Shown here piece after piece: positions 1-11,057 of a stretch of 64,000 bases of DNA. The first letter of the stretch is position 1; the number at the start of each line of letters is the position of its first letter. The notes beneath the pieces were generated by a model. That model worked only from the letters and a program-made list of their open reading frames with translations. It did not search any database and had not been told where the DNA came from. The translations under genes were made by a program, and so were the position numbers. Source of the DNA: Gari tellinella (Eukaryota; Mollusca; Bivalvia; Cardiida; Psammobiidae); contig OV277862.1 of the NCBI GenBank assembly GCA_922989275.2, positions 22,549,543 through 22,613,542 on the forward strand, written 5' to 3'.

Positions 1-371
1 AATAATTTTACACAAATGATCCATGGGTGACCCGCAACCAGATTTCTTAAAATAATTTTGATATCTTAAAAATCATGGCCTCCAATGGGTGGGGCAAGTT
101 TTCCTTATATTTCTGTATAGAAATTTTTCAAAAATCTTTTTCTCTGAAACTATTGGTCTGATTTAAGAATATTTTTAAAAAAGTAATGATGGGTGACCCT
201 TTGCCAGTTTTCTTCAAAGAATCTTCCTAGCTCAAACAACATGGCTGCCTGTGGGTGGGGGTTAATTTACCGGTGATGGCTTATAGTGAAATTTTATCGT
301 TACTGGTCCATTACCATGACCGTAAACATGTGTAACAGGTGAGCGATTTAGGGCCGCATGCGGCTCTTGTA
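1..371 (+). mobile_element. HINE-A element, 3' part (5' end outside window)
   Basis: The segment has the core sequence of the commonest repeat here (GTGGGTGGGGCAAGTTTTCC, 'tctctgaaactattggtc') and ends with the family's 3' signature: the inverted repeat GGTGAGCGATTTAGGG followed by the hairpin GCCGCATGCGGC and CTCTTG. No coding sequence. The same 3' end recurs near 42438 and 51292. Confidence 0.75.
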
Positions 372-1076
372 TCAAATTTAGGCTTGTCCGGAGCATAACC
401 TTTGTTGTTGTAATTTTATCAAATTTAGGCTTGTCCAGAGCATAACTTAAAAAATATAAGAGCTATTGACTTCAAACTTCATATACAGATAGATCTCATT
501 GACTAGGAGTGCAGTGCGCAAGAACCGTTACTCTGCCATGAGTATTTTTGGAGTTATTGCCCTTTGTTATTATAATTTTATCCAATTTAGGCTTGTCCGG
601 AGCATAACTTCAAAAATATAAGAGCTATTGACTTCAAACTTCATATATAGATAGATCTCATTGACTAGGAGTGCAGTGCGCAAGAACCATAACTCTATAA
701 TAATTATTTTTGGAGTTATTGCCCTTTGTTGTTATATTTTTATCCAATTTAGGCTTGTCCGGAGCATAACTTCCAAAGTATAAGAGCTATTGACTTCAAA
801 CATCATATACAGATAGATCTCATTGACTATGAGTGTAGTGCAAAAGAACCATAACTCTATTATCAGTATTTTTGGAGTTATTGCCCTTTGTTGTTATATT
901 TTTTATCCAATTTAGGCTTGTCCGGAGCATAACTTCCAAAGTATAAGAGCTATTGACTTCAAACTTCATATACAGGAAAATCTCATTGACCAGGAGTGCA
1001 GTGCATACGAACCTCTACTCTGTCATCCATATTTTTGGAGTTATTGTCCTTTGTTGTTATATTTTTATCCATTTTT
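372..1076 (+). repeat. Tandem array of about 160-bp units (transposon core type)
   Basis: About five diverged direct repeats, each with AATTTAGGCTTGTCCGGAGC and then 'ggagttattgccctttgtt', start near 377, 420, 586, 750 and 907. The first two are much closer together than the rest, so one unit is truncated. Period is otherwise about 160 bp. The array resumes at 1682 after the HINE-D insertion, so it predates that insertion. It looks like the amplified core of a HINE-like element; no gene. Confidence 0.8.
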
Positions 1077-1681
1077 GGGCGGATTGAAAATGCGGTCTAT
1101 AGATTGGCGAATGCCGTCCGTCCGTCTGTCCGTCCGTCCTCACTTTGGTTGACCTTTTTGTTAGTGTCAGTTTTAGCCAAAGCTTAAGTCCTACAGCAAC
1201 CAAATTTGGCATGTACAGTTATAGTGAGGTCATCATCACATGCTGTGGGTAACAAGGTCACTGTGACCTAGATTTCACGGTCCAATGACTTGAAGAATTT
1301 CGTTTGCGTCTTGGTTTACCTTTTTGTTAGTGTCAGTTTTAGTCAAGTTTAAGTCCTACAGCATCCAAATTTGGCATGTACAGTTGAAGTTAAGTCATCA
1401 TCACATGCTGTGGGTAACAAGGTCACTGTGACCTAGATTTCAAGGTCCAATGACTTAATTAGAGAGTTCTTGGTTAACCTTTTCGTTTGCGTCATTGGTT
1501 TACCTTTTTGTTAGTGTCAGTTTTAGTCAAATTTAAGTCCTACAGCAACCAAATTTGGCATGTACAGTTGTAGTGAGGTCATCATCATATGCCATGGGTA
1601 ACTATATTATATATATATATATATATATACAAAGCAAACGTGCAGACAATCCGGCCATACCGACATTGGCGGTTTCTCGTT
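1077..1681 (+). mobile_element. HINE-D element, copy 1
   Basis: It starts after a T5 run with GGGCGGATTGAAAATGCGG and a GTCCGTCCGTCTGTCC microsatellite. Three diverged core units follow (CCAAATTTGGCATGTACAG, 'ggtcactgtgacctagattt'), then a TA microsatellite near 1605-1630, the inverse repeat CAATCCGGCC, a short hairpin and TTTCTCGTT. A second copy lies at 33726-34540. Both flanks are core-array sequence, so it inserted into that array. Confidence 0.8.
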
Positions 1682-2120
1682 GGAGTTGTTGCCCTTTGTT
1701 ATATTCTTTTCCAAATTAGGGAGCACTTAAGTGCACACATCAACATTATCCAGAAACATTTACCTCTTGTGACAAGACCCTACTGGGGGTATGAATCACC
1801 ATTTGTGATAGGCCTAGTTTGTTTTTAGTGTTATACTAAAACTATTGTTAACCCATTCACTGCCATGATAACAGTACACACTAATTGTCTTCAATCTGCA
1901 TATGTAAACAAAAAATGACTACGAGCATATGCAGAGTAACTCGGCGTATGATCAGGATCAAAACTATTTGACAATAATTGACATATATTATTCACCCATA
2001 TTAGTTTATATATTCAGCAATAATAATTTATAAAAATTGGCCAAGTTGGACCGTGGCCGAGTTGGACCGTGGCCGAGTTGGTTTTTGGCCGAGTTGACCC
2101 GTTACCCATAGGAGGCAGTA
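1682..2120. repeat. Array remnant, decayed MITE and a 16-bp triplication
   Basis: 1682-1830 continues the interrupted core array. 1851-2005 is a decayed M2-like MITE, starting TTAACCCATTCACTGCC and retaining half of the AGTAACTCGGCGT palindrome. 2045-2100 has about three copies of a GGCCGAGTTGGACCGT unit. No coding potential. Confidence 0.5.
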
Positions 2121-3041
2121 AACAGTTCTTTCTGAATTCTGTCTAAGCCGATCGCCCCTCTTCGTCTATTTATCTCCGTTTGACTTCCACACACAAACCA
2201 GCTGAAACAAATTTCAGCCCTAGTTTAGCAAAAATATCCCTAGGCATAACAAAACAGCAAAAAAACTCAACATAAACACATGTTCAGACAGTTCTGTGGC
2301 TGAATTTAAGGTTTGTTTTGGTCTCGGACACACATGACTTAAAAGCCTCAAAAGGCCCATTTTCTCCGAAAATTTCAAAAGTGCTAAAATACACCTATGG
2401 TTTAGTGGACAGTATCCTCTGACTCTCTGAACATGAGCTTTAAGAAAATGTAGCCTAAAAAAGGTTCCGTCCCTACCAATCTTACACAATTCCCATGTGA
2501 GACACCAACCCTTAAAATGGTGCTGATTCCCAGCTTATTTAGCCTAAACCACAGGTTTCCGGACTGCCCCCATTTTATACCCAACCACCTAGAAAAAGTT
2601 ATCATCTTAGTGCGCATTTTATCATAAACATGCCACAAAGTAACATTTTAATGCATTCCCTCTTATAGTGGATTTTTTCATCTTCAAAAATACTTTAAAC
2701 CTTAGCAATAGCCTTTTATTAAGAAATTTCACCGGGGCCAATTCGAACATTTCTCCCCCAAACTGTTGCATGCCTCCTTAATTATTGTGACTAATAAGTG
2801 ACCACTAGTCTATTGATGAAAATTTCTTAATAAAAACAGATTAATATTTTTGTTTACTACTTGTATTCATGAGTCAACATAATTTTAAAGGCCCTTGGGT
2901 CCTGATATTAAGCCCAGACCAAAACGTGATTAGACGTCAATACTTCGAAGTCGGATCTATCTGTATCTGTATCCGTTACGTTGTAGAACCCAATGTCGGT
3001 TTTTATACAACGGTGAGGGAGATCGAGCGCGGATGACTATC
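2121..3041. other. Intergenic or intronic DNA, nothing recognised
   Basis: There are two overlapping open frames on the minus strand (2220-2489 and 2402-2638), but they lack a recognisable domain or splice context and I do not call them. The stretch 2890-3041 may be the 3' untranslated tail of the LINE fragment that follows. Confidence 0.4.
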
Positions 3042-3179
3042 TTATCGGGGATGGTTCCCCAGGGCGGCCTTGAAGACCCCTAGGGAAGTGGCGCATGCGA
3101 TGTTTTCGGGCAGGTGGTTCCAGTGGATGACGGAGTTTTTATATTGTTGCGTTCTGCTGTCTGGGATCTTTAGGGCCCT
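3042..3179 (-). pseudogene. LINE reverse-transcriptase C-terminus, fragment
   Basis: The minus strand reads an uninterrupted peptide of about 45 residues with SVIHWNHLPENIACATSLGV and then FKAAL, ending in TAA at 3044-3042. This matches the xxWNxLPxxIxxAxSLxxFKxxL tail at the C-terminus of CR1/L2/Jockey-type non-LTR reverse transcriptases. Nothing upstream (higher coordinates) continues it, so it is a 5'-truncated insertion. The exact clade cannot be told from this tail. Confidence 0.75.
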
Positions 3180-3251
3180 ACTATTATTGCAAATTTGCTT
3201 TTGTATAATGTTTGAGGCAATACACTCTTTGAAGTTTTTGCTCTGATTTTT

Positions 3252-5656
3252 AGCTCACCTGAGCTAGCTCAGGGTGAGCTTTTGCCATCCTTGAATGTCC
3301 GGCGTCCGTCGTGCGTCGTCAACAATTTTAGTGTTTACACTCTAGAGGCCACAATATTTATCCAATCTTTCTCAAACTTGCTCAGATGGTATATTGCCAT
3401 AAGAGTTCGGATGAGTTCGGTTATGGTAGAAATCGGACAAATAGGTCACGAGTAATCTACCTTTGAACTGCTGAAAATGTCATATTTAACGGTGTTTACA
3501 CTCTAGAGGCCACAGTATTTATTCAATCTTTCTAAAACTTGCCCAGATTGTATATGACCATAAGAGTTCGGATGAGTTCGATTTTGGTTGAAAGTGGACA
3601 AATAGATCGAGAGTTATCTACCTTTGAAAGTGTTTACACTCTAGAGGCCACAGTATTTATCCAATCTTTCTAAAACTTGCCCAGATGGTATATGACCATA
3701 AGAGTTCGAGAGAGTTCGATTTTGGTCAAAATCGGACAAATAGATCAAAAGTTATCTACCTTTGAATTGCTGAAAATGCCATATTTAACGGTGTTTACAC
3801 TCTAGAGGCCACAGTATTTATCCAATCTTTCTTAAACTTGCCCAGATTGTATATGACCATAAGAGTTTGGATGAGTTTGATTTTGGTTGAATTCGGACAA
3901 ATATATAGAGAGTTATTTACCTTTAAATTGCTGAAAATGCCATATTTAATAGTGTTTACACTCTTGAGTCACAATTTTTATCCAATCTATCTCAAACCTG
4001 CTCAGATTGTAAATGACTATAAGAGTTCATATGAGTTTGATTATGGTTGAAATCAGACTTATAGGTCAAGAGTTATCTACCTTTGAATTGCTGAAAATGC
4101 CATATTCAACGATGTTTACACTCTAGAGGTTACAAATTTAATCCAATCTTTCTCAAACTTACTCAGATTGTATATTACCATAAGACGTCGGATGAGTTCA
4201 ATTATGGTTGTAATCAGATCAGATTGCCAAAAAACATTTGATAGTTAAACCTCTGGTGGTTCTGTGTCTCATGTGCCTTCACAGTCACTAGCTAATCTGC
4301 TTCATGTATATCTCATGTCTCTCCTCCAGCAGCTGTGTGGCTGGTTTATCCCAGTTTTGTGCCTGTTCAGGAGATCTTTAAAAATTACACTAGAGCAGTT
4401 CCTTCGAAATGATTTGTAACACAGGGAGTATTAAATAATTTTCCGCTTCTTCAGCACTGTTGAAATTGTCATTACTGTTCAGCTAGAGCAGTGTATGGTA
4501 CAGTGACCACACATACTAAATGTGTTGATGTCTCAACAGTTGACTGCACGCCAAGATCGGCTTGTTCAGTACAGTTAGATAGCGTCGCTGCACTCATGGT
4601 TTCTGAAAAATAAAAAGTGGGAGGGGTAAGTTTTTCGTAATGAATTATGAAAAATTCTCGCTACTTTTTGTCTCATACATAACAACGGTATTATCGTTGT
4701 CGTTGTGGTTAATATCACCACTCGTTATACGCATTTTCAATCATTTGGAGCTATTAAAAACGTCAAAAAAAGTCGACAGATTTGATTTCTTGACACGAAA
4801 CACCATAGAAACACGAGTGTTTTCGTTTCCATTCTGTGCCGATATTGTTCCATTTTTTCGACAGTTTTCTACCAGTCTGTCTCAATAATGTATCTGGCGC
4901 TTCTAAACTTGTAAAAAGAATCAAATAAATCAAACAACTTACGCTTTTGCACCAGAAAACTCGGATTGTTTTGGCAGCCTCGTCAAAAAGACAAATAAAC
5001 GGGAATATGCGAGATTTGGGTTTCTTTTGACAGAAGAGCTTTTTAGCACGGGAGGTAATTCCTATGAGCATTTAAAGGTTAGGGAAAAATGGCGCTCTTA
5101 CGCAGGTAGATCGCGAAATCGGGACCGAAAACTAGTGGCCGCTGGCTGCGTTAAGCAGGTGGCCGGCTTATACAGTAAGTTTATATAGTAAATTTGCATG
5201 GGACTGTTTGAACGTGGCGCTTTTAGACAGGTGGCGCTCTTATAAAGGTGGCCGTTAGACCAGGTTTGACTGTAGATCAAGAGATATCTACCTTTGAATT
5301 GCTGAAAATGCCATATTTTACAGCGTTAACACTCTTGCAACTACAGTTTTCAATGGATTTTGATTATACTTGTACACAAAGGATGTAGCTATATGTTCTG
5401 GAAGGAGTGCAATTGTTGAAATGTAATCATTGTGGCAATAGTTACCTGCCCTTGATATACTTTGAAATGCTAGAAAAAGGCTTCATTTCAGTATTGTTTA
5501 TAGGCTCTAGTTATCTGCCTTTGATGTACTCTACTATACTACAGTAGGTCGACAAACTTGTATGGATTTAGAATAAAACGGGTGAAGTTCAAAGGTACAG
5601 CTAAAAGGCTTCATTACAAATGGTGAGCGATATCAGGGCCTTCAGGCCCTCTTGTT
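3252..5656 (+). mobile_element. HINE-A copy with an insertion in its core array
   Basis: It starts after T5 (3247-3251) with the hairpin AGCTCACCTGAGC..GGTGAGCT. About 150-bp core units follow (TTTACACTCTAGAGGCCACA, 'ttgaattgctgaaaatgcc'). It ends GGTGAGCGATATCAGGGCC, hairpin, CTCTTGTT. Two near-identical full copies (30400-31775 and 56002-57375) show that about 4219-5272 is foreign. Confidence 0.85.
4219..5272. mobile_element. Insertion inside HINE-A with one pogo-like end
   Basis: It is absent from the two intact copies of the host element. Read on the minus strand, the right end begins CAGTCAAACCTGGTCTAACG next to a TA dinucleotide, which resembles the CAG-starting termini of pogo/Tigger-type elements. 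The left end shows no matching inverted repeat, so the element is truncated or rearranged there. No transposase reading frame was found. Confidence 0.55.
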
Positions 5657-6243
5657 CTTTTTTGTTTGGCAATGCCGGCACCAGCCTCTCAACCACCCTA
5701 TACATCAATATTAGTTGCAGGCTGAGCCGGTCTGTCTTCTAGTGTCTCAAGCTCAAGCTCTTATCTCATGCGTGTTATTGATCCCGTCTCTCTGCTTTTA
5801 TAGTCTTTCTTAATCAATCCCAGATACATCTGTATCACATTGTTTTTAGCTCACCTGAGGGGACAGTAAATTAACCCTGTATCAATTCACCGAAATCCAC
5901 CCAAAACCACTTTAAATACCATCAAATCCACCTTTTATCACACCCTATAGTCACTGAAAGTGTCATTTTCTGACATTTTATCACTGTTTGGATGTCAACT
6001 AGCTATTTTCAGCAATTACTTCCGATTTATCGTACTTTACGGAGTGTTTAAAAAAATTATACTTTTCAAGGGAGCTAATCAAGTGTGATTGTTCTTTTGT
6101 TGTTTTTGAGTTATCTCGAGGTGGATTTGGGTGAGCATTTCATAAATTATACAACATATAGTAGGTTCAAATGGCATAATTGACATTCAGATAATGAAAA
6201 ATATAACATATAATGACCTATATAGTGGATTTGGTGCCTTTTT
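5657..6243. other. Non-coding stretch with a HINE-A 5' stub
   Basis: At 5843-5860 there is a T5 run plus AGCTCACCTGAG, the first bases of a HINE-A, followed by unrelated sequence. The stretch 5861-6240 starts with AAATCCACC-type and ends with GTGGATTTGG-type motifs and may be another element. No gene. Confidence 0.4.
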
Positions 6244-7365
6244 AGCTCACCTGGCACGTAGTGCCAAGGTGAGCTTTTAGGATCGCTGGATGTCCGTCGT
6301 CCGTCCGTCCGTCCACAATTATTCGTTAACACTCTAGCAGGTTCAAATCTCATTGGATCTTGATGAAACTTGGTCACAATGTTTGACTCAATGAAATCTA
6401 TGTCAAGTTCGAATGTGGGTCATGTCCGGTCAAAAATTAGGTCACTAGGTCAAATTATCTAAAAACCTTGTTAACACTCTAGAGGCTACACATTTCATTG
6501 GATCTTCATGAAACTTCATCAATATGATTGCCTCAATGAAATCTAGGCCAAGTTTGAATGTGGGTCATGTCCGGCCAAAAACTAGGTCACTAGGTCAAAT
6601 CTTCGAAAAACCTTAACACTCTAGAGACTACAAATTTCATTGGATCTACATGAAACTTCATCAAAATGTTTGCCGTAATGAAATCTAGGTCAAGTAAGAA
6701 TGTGGGTCATGTCCGGTCAAAAACTAGGTCACTAGGTCAAATTATCGAAAAACCTTGTTAACACTCTAGAGGCTACACATTTCATTGAATCTTCATGAAA
6801 CTTCATCAATATTATTGCCTAAATGAAATCTAGGCCAAGTTCGAATGTGGGTCATGGCCGGTCAAAAACTAGGTCACTAGGTCAAATCTTCGAAAAACCT
6901 TGTTAACTCTCTAGAGACTACAACTTTCATTGGATCTTCATGAAACTTCATCAAAATGTTTGCCTCAATGAAATCTAGGTCAAGTTAAAATGTGGGTCAT
7001 GTCTAGTCAAAAACTAGGTCACTAGGTCGAATCATCGAAAAACCTTATTAACACTCTAGAGACTACAAATTTCATTTGATCTTCATAAAACTTGATGAAA
7101 AGGTTTGCCTCAATGAAATATAGGTCAAGTTCAAATGTGGCTTATGTCTTGTCAAAAACTATGTCACTAGGTCAAATCATCGAAAAACCTCGTTAACACT
7201 CTAGAGACTACAAAATTCATTGAATCTTCATGAAACTTGAACAAAATGTTTGTCTCATTGAAATCGAGGTCAAGTTAGAATGAGGGTCATGCCCGGTCAA
7301 AAAACTAGGTCATGCGGTGTACATGGTTACCAGGTGAGCTATTTAGGGCCATAGTGGCCCTTGTT
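6244..7365 (+). mobile_element. HINE-A copy, 'GTGCCAAGG' subfamily
   Basis: It has a T5 flank, hairpin AGCTCACCTGGCACGTAGTG and GTCCGTCCGTCCGTCC. Seven or so core units of about 145 bp follow (AACACTCTAGAGGCTACAC, 'ggtcactaggtcaaat'). It ends CAGGTGAGCTATTTAGGGCC, hairpin, CCTTGTT. Both ends are present, so it is a complete copy. Confidence 0.85.
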
Positions 7366-7420
7366 ATACGATAGAACCCTAGATTCGGATGGCTTTGGGT
7401 GAATAGATACACCGCATCTG

Positions 7421-8060
7421 AGTTAAAGGCTTAAATAGCCCTGTGTCCGTCTTCCGCCGTGCGTCTTGCATCATCGTTAAAAATTGCAGGGTTACAGATA
7501 AGGGGAGTATTTGGGGTATTTACCCAATTAAAATTGTGGAAAAAGCAGTTGTTTTTCACAACAAGGAGTAACAAAAAGCAAAGAAATGTAGCAAAAAGCA
7601 AAGAAATTTTGGAAACCTAATCAGAATATGAATAATACCCAATAACTAAAACTCCCAATACCCAATAAAAATTTCAAAAACCCAATTCTGTAAAATATCA
7701 AGGAGTAAATACCCAATTACATCAAAACCTTGCAGTGTAACCCTGCAATTGCTTCAAATGACATCTCCTCCTATACCACTTGGCAGAATTCAACCAAACC
7801 TTACAGAAATGTTCCTTTGGTCAAACTCTTTCAATTTTGCTCAAAGAATTAAAAACAATGCAGAACTCTGGTTGCCATGGCAACCAAAGTAAAAAAATAA
7901 TGAAATCTTAAAAATCTTCATGTCAAAAACTGCAAGGGCCAGAGTTAGATATTTGGCACATACATGTAGCATCATCTACAGGTCTTCTATCCAGTTTGTT
8001 CATGATAGTGAAATTTTCAAATTAACGTCTTCTTTTCTGAAAATGCCAGTTATTTAAATC
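7421..8060 (+). mobile_element. HINE-A remnant carrying a MITE
   Basis: It matches the start of other copies from 'ccctgtgtccg' on and then the ATTGCTTCAAATGACATCTC core. Both ends are degraded. An M8 MITE interrupts it at 7484-7750, inside the 'caattgcttcaaat' motif that is continuous at 25700 and 51480. Confidence 0.65.
7484..7750. mobile_element. M8 MITE
   Basis: About 267 bp bounded by TTGCAGGGTTACA and its inverse TGTAACCCTGCAA. Internally rich in 'acccaata' and 'aaaagcaaagaaa'. A second, oppositely oriented copy at 30237-31833 is itself split by a HINE-A. Non-coding. Confidence 0.8.
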
Positions 8061-8214
8061 ATTTGGAAAAAATGTTATATATTGTGGTTTGATTCCGATC
8101 TCGCTTTAAATAAAGGGTGTTTAAGCTAAAAACAATGTGCATATTGTTGGTTTGGAAGCAATTGAGTCAGGCATATTTCTATTTATTACTTCTATGTCAT
8201 CAATTCTGATGATT

Positions 8215-8432
8215 ATGAGAAGGGGCACTGAGACCTTTCACAGGTACCCATTTTAACCCCTGGGTGGAGAGGAGCAATTCACGGTACATGTCTTGCTCAA
8301 GGACATTCCTGTACATTGGGGATTCAGAAAAAATTCCCTAGTCAGACCGCTGATCCGGAGGGGGATCGAACTCATGAACCCTGGTACCGTAATCCAATGG
8401 GCAGGTGTTACCATTGGGCCACTACCGCCGGT
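8215..8432 (-). mobile_element. tRNA-derived SINE
   Basis: On the minus strand it begins with a tRNA-like head: an A-box-like TAGTGGCCCAATGG (about 8423-8409) and a B-box-like GAGTTCGATCCC (about 8374-8363). A non-tRNA body follows with GTCCTTGAGCAAGACATG. It is a polymerase III-type retroposon, not a functional tRNA, since no acceptor stem or cloverleaf closes around the boxes. Confidence 0.7.
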
Positions 8433-8829
8433 TAACACTCTAGAGGCTACAAATCTCAATGGATTTTAATTCTATTTGGTCAGAATGTTTGCATAATTGA
8501 TAGCTAGGTCAAGTTCGAATAATGACGCATGGCAGGTCAAAAATTAGGTCAATTCAAAGAAAAAGTGTTACTCTGGAGGTTACAAATCTCATGAGATCTT
8601 AATGAAATATTGGCAGATTTTTTGCCTTCATGATCATCTATTTTAGGTCAAAATCAAATGTGGATAGTGTCTGGTAAAAAAAACTAGGTCACTAGGTCAA
8701 CTCATAGAAAAACCTTTTTAACACTCTAAAGGTTGTTTGTGGGTCATGTCCAGTCTTAATATAGGTCACCATAGGTCAAGTTTTACATGGTGTACCAGGT
8801 GAGCGATTTAGGGCCATAGTGGCCCTTGT
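8433..8829 (+). mobile_element. HINE-A 3' part
   Basis: Two and a half diverged core units like those at 6244-7365, then GGTGAGCGATTTAGGGCC, hairpin and CCTTGTT. The 5' half is missing and a SINE lies directly upstream. Confidence 0.65.
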
Positions 8830-9328
8830 TTTTAGTACTGTTAGCGGGAGATTTTTCGATGAATTGTTGGCCATTTTGGAAAATAATTATGTCCCATAAA
8901 CCTTTATTAATCCTATAATAATACGTCCATATATGGAAGGTGTCGTAAAATCGCAGTGCATCAAAAACAGCTCCTAAATCAAAACAGGAAGTGGGTTGAC
9001 ACCAAATATTGCTCTTATGGTCTTCAGATGGGTTAGTTCTTTACCCAAGAAGGTTACAATATTAGTTAAAGAAAAATTATCAACTGTTCGAATATAAAAT
9101 CTATAAACAACTGCTTCAGAATTTCGCGGGGCCATTGAAGAGATCCTATAGCCCGTTGTACATGTAGCTCTATTAAACTTTAGTATGTGCTTATCCTGAC
9201 AATCAATATCATAGCTCTGTTAGACCTTGGTCTAGAGTTAGAAATACATTAGGTCAAGTACCCAGGTACCCGCGGGTAATGCATGGCTGGGTACCCGGGT
9301 CCAAATTTACTACCCATCCAGGCCCTAG

Positions 9329-9716
9329 ACAGTAGCTCCCTCTCTACAACAACACTGAATGGGAGACATAGATTGTGCGTGTTGTCTCGGAGGGAGTTGT
9401 TGTTGGGAGGGACAATTAATTACCCTAAGAGTACATTTGTAAACAGTTTAAACCCAGATCAGATGTGAGCTGCCACATAACTAAGCATGTGATAGATCTG
9501 TGTTCAAACTGTTTGTCTTTTTTTTTTATACATGTATTTCTTTTTTCAAAATGTCCAATTTGTTACTTTGAGAGAAAAAGCAATCAAGCTTTTTGAGCAG
9601 ACCATATTGCAGCAGCGAAAGTGTTAGACATAGTTGTTTTGGGAACAACAGTAAGCATTGTTGTAAGGAGGGAATAGTTGTTTGGAGGGCCGTTGTAGGG
9701 AGGGAGCACTGTAGTA
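9329..9716. mobile_element. M5 MITE copy 1
   Basis: It opens with 'ctccctctctacaacaacac' and closes with its inverse form, TTGTAGGGAGGGAGCACTG. It carries a degenerate inner palindrome (CAGATCAGATGTGAGC region). Related copies: 30131-32110 and 35255-35600. The 8830-9328 stretch before it holds no gene I can see, only a GGTACCC-rich palindrome near 9260-9300. Confidence 0.65.
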
Positions 9717-9796
9717 CATAAAAAGTTGAAATGTTTGGGCCTCATAGATTTAATATCTGCAGTATTTAGACATTAATGTTTATGTTTTACTTTCAG

Positions 9797-9868
9797 AGAC
9801 AATGTTTCTACAACAGTATAGAGGAGATGCTTACTAAGCTGGATGAATTTGGGGGACTTGTTGATATG
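9797..9868 (+). CDS. BLOC1S4: BLOC1S4 (cappuccino), internal exon
   Basis: A 24-codon exon between a good acceptor (TTTTACTTTCAG) and a GT donor (ATG|GTATGA), phase 0 at both ends. The peptide includes SIEEMLTKLDEFGGLVDM, which aligns with SLEDLLTRVDEFVGMLDM of human BLOC1S4. The protein is a small helical subunit of BLOC-1, the cytosolic complex that sorts cargo from endosomes to lysosome-related organelles; BLOC1S4 lies in its coiled rod. It is the first coding exon I can find. An exon coding for the initiator Met and N-terminus must lie upstream, within or beyond the window. Confidence 0.88.
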
Positions 9869-10136
9869 GTATGAACAACAATCCTTTAGTCACTTATTAC
9901 AAAACTACATGTGAAATCTAATAAAACCACAGAACTCCAGAAATGGTGCATATTTCAAAACATAAAATCTTTATGCCCCCATAAAGTCCTATGTTGTGAC
10001 CATTCATTAGAATGGTGACGCTTTGCAACGATTCTAGTGAGTGGTCACAACATAAGGGTTGTTGGAGGCATTTAGGAGAAAAACTTAAAAAAATAAAGGG
10101 TTTACACAATACACACTCTTATCTGTAGCTATGACA

Positions 10137-10268
10137 CAGGCTCCTATTTTATAAAACTTGTGAGTTGAGTCTGAAGTCGTTCTCAAGCATTTAATTGGTC
10201 AGATTTGAGCCTAGGCTTTAGAACGGTCTAAGACTCAACTCAAACTCTTTATAACCTTGGACCCTGGG
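10137..10268. repeat. Palindromic repeat related to M4
   Basis: 'ttttataaaacttgtgagtt' at the left and 'aactcaaactctttataa' at the right form imperfect arms around ATTTAATTGGTCAGATTTG. The layout resembles the M4 MITEs at 44151 and 45103, but the sequence is diverged. Confidence 0.4.
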
Positions 10269-10335
10269 TGTTGTCATTTTATAAAGAAACCTCTCTATTA
10301 TTGTGTTAATTATAAGGTTTTTATGACAGCTCCCA

Positions 10336-10405
10336 GGGGCCTCCGTGGCCTAGTGGTATAGTCACTAAGCCCCTCACCACTAAGAGTTCGAATCCCAGTC
10401 TTGAA
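10336..10405 (+). mobile_element. tRNA-like SINE head
   Basis: TGGCCTAGTGGTATAG resembles a polymerase III A box and GAGTTCGAATCCC a B box, at tRNA spacing. No acceptor stem closes it, and a HINE-C follows within 15 bp. I read it as a truncated SINE rather than a tRNA gene. Confidence 0.55.
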
Positions 10406-10417
10406 ATTATGATTTTT

Positions 10418-11057
10418 ATGCCCCCGGCATCGACAGATGCGGGAGCATATAGTAATCGTCCTGTCCGTCCGTCCTTCCGTCCGTAACCAGGTTAACTAGA
10501 TTTTACCGTTTCGTCTGGCATCAACACCGCTTACTCCAATGCTTGGATACTTATACAGTTGTTGCCTTGGACCATTCCCTATCCACCAATATCACCCAAC
10601 CTTGATTTTGACCTTGACCTAATTTGGACTTATAATACTTTTAATGGGCTATTTCTTGGTTAACTAGATTTTACCGTTTCGTCTGGCATCAACACCGCTT
10701 ACTCCAATGCTTGGATACTTATACAGTTGTTGCCTTGGACCATTCCCTATCCACCAATATCACCCAACCTTGATTTTGACCTCGACCTTGACCTAATTTG
10801 GACTTAGAATATTTTGAATGGGCTATTTCTTGGTTAATTAGATTTTACCGTTTCGTCTAGCATCAACACTACTTACTACAAGGCTTCTATACTTATACAT
10901 TGTACAGTTATTGCCTTGGACCATTACCAACCCACCAGTAATACCCAAGCTCAGTTTGACCTTGACCTTGACCTAATTTGGACTTAGAAAAGATTCAGAA
11001 TATATTGTCAAGGATGCCACCGGGGGCATAAGCGTTTATTGAACGCGCAGTCTTGTT
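10418..11057 (+). mobile_element. HINE-C copy 1
   Basis: T5 flank (10413-10417), then ATGCCCCCGGCATCGACAG, where GCATC-GACA-GATGC is a hairpin, then GTCCGTCCGTCC. Three core units follow (GATTTTACCGTTTCGTCTGG, 'accttgacctaatttggac'), then the inverse repeat GGGGGCATA, hairpin GCGTTTATTGAACGC and GCAGTCTTGTT. It is complete and lies in BLOC1S4 intron 1 (of those seen). Confidence 0.9.

Noticed and set aside
1605..1630. TA microsatellite as a separate locus
   Set aside because: It is at the same place in both HINE-D copies (1605 and near 34471), so it belongs to the element.
2220..2638. Two overlapping minus-strand open frames (89 and 78 codons)
   Set aside because: No recognisable domain and no convincing splice sites. 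Length is within chance.
4580..4640. First BLOC1S4 exon (ATG near 4595 with a GGGTAAGT donor-like site)
   Set aside because: The frame meets TAA five codons after the ATG and no conserved N-terminal residues are seen.
4640..5071. Open frames of 82 and 102 codons on opposite strands
   Set aside because: They lie inside a foreign insertion in a HINE-A, overlap each other and show no protein-family signal.
10336..10405. Functional tRNA gene
   Set aside because: Box motifs only; stems do not close. Fits a SINE fragment.
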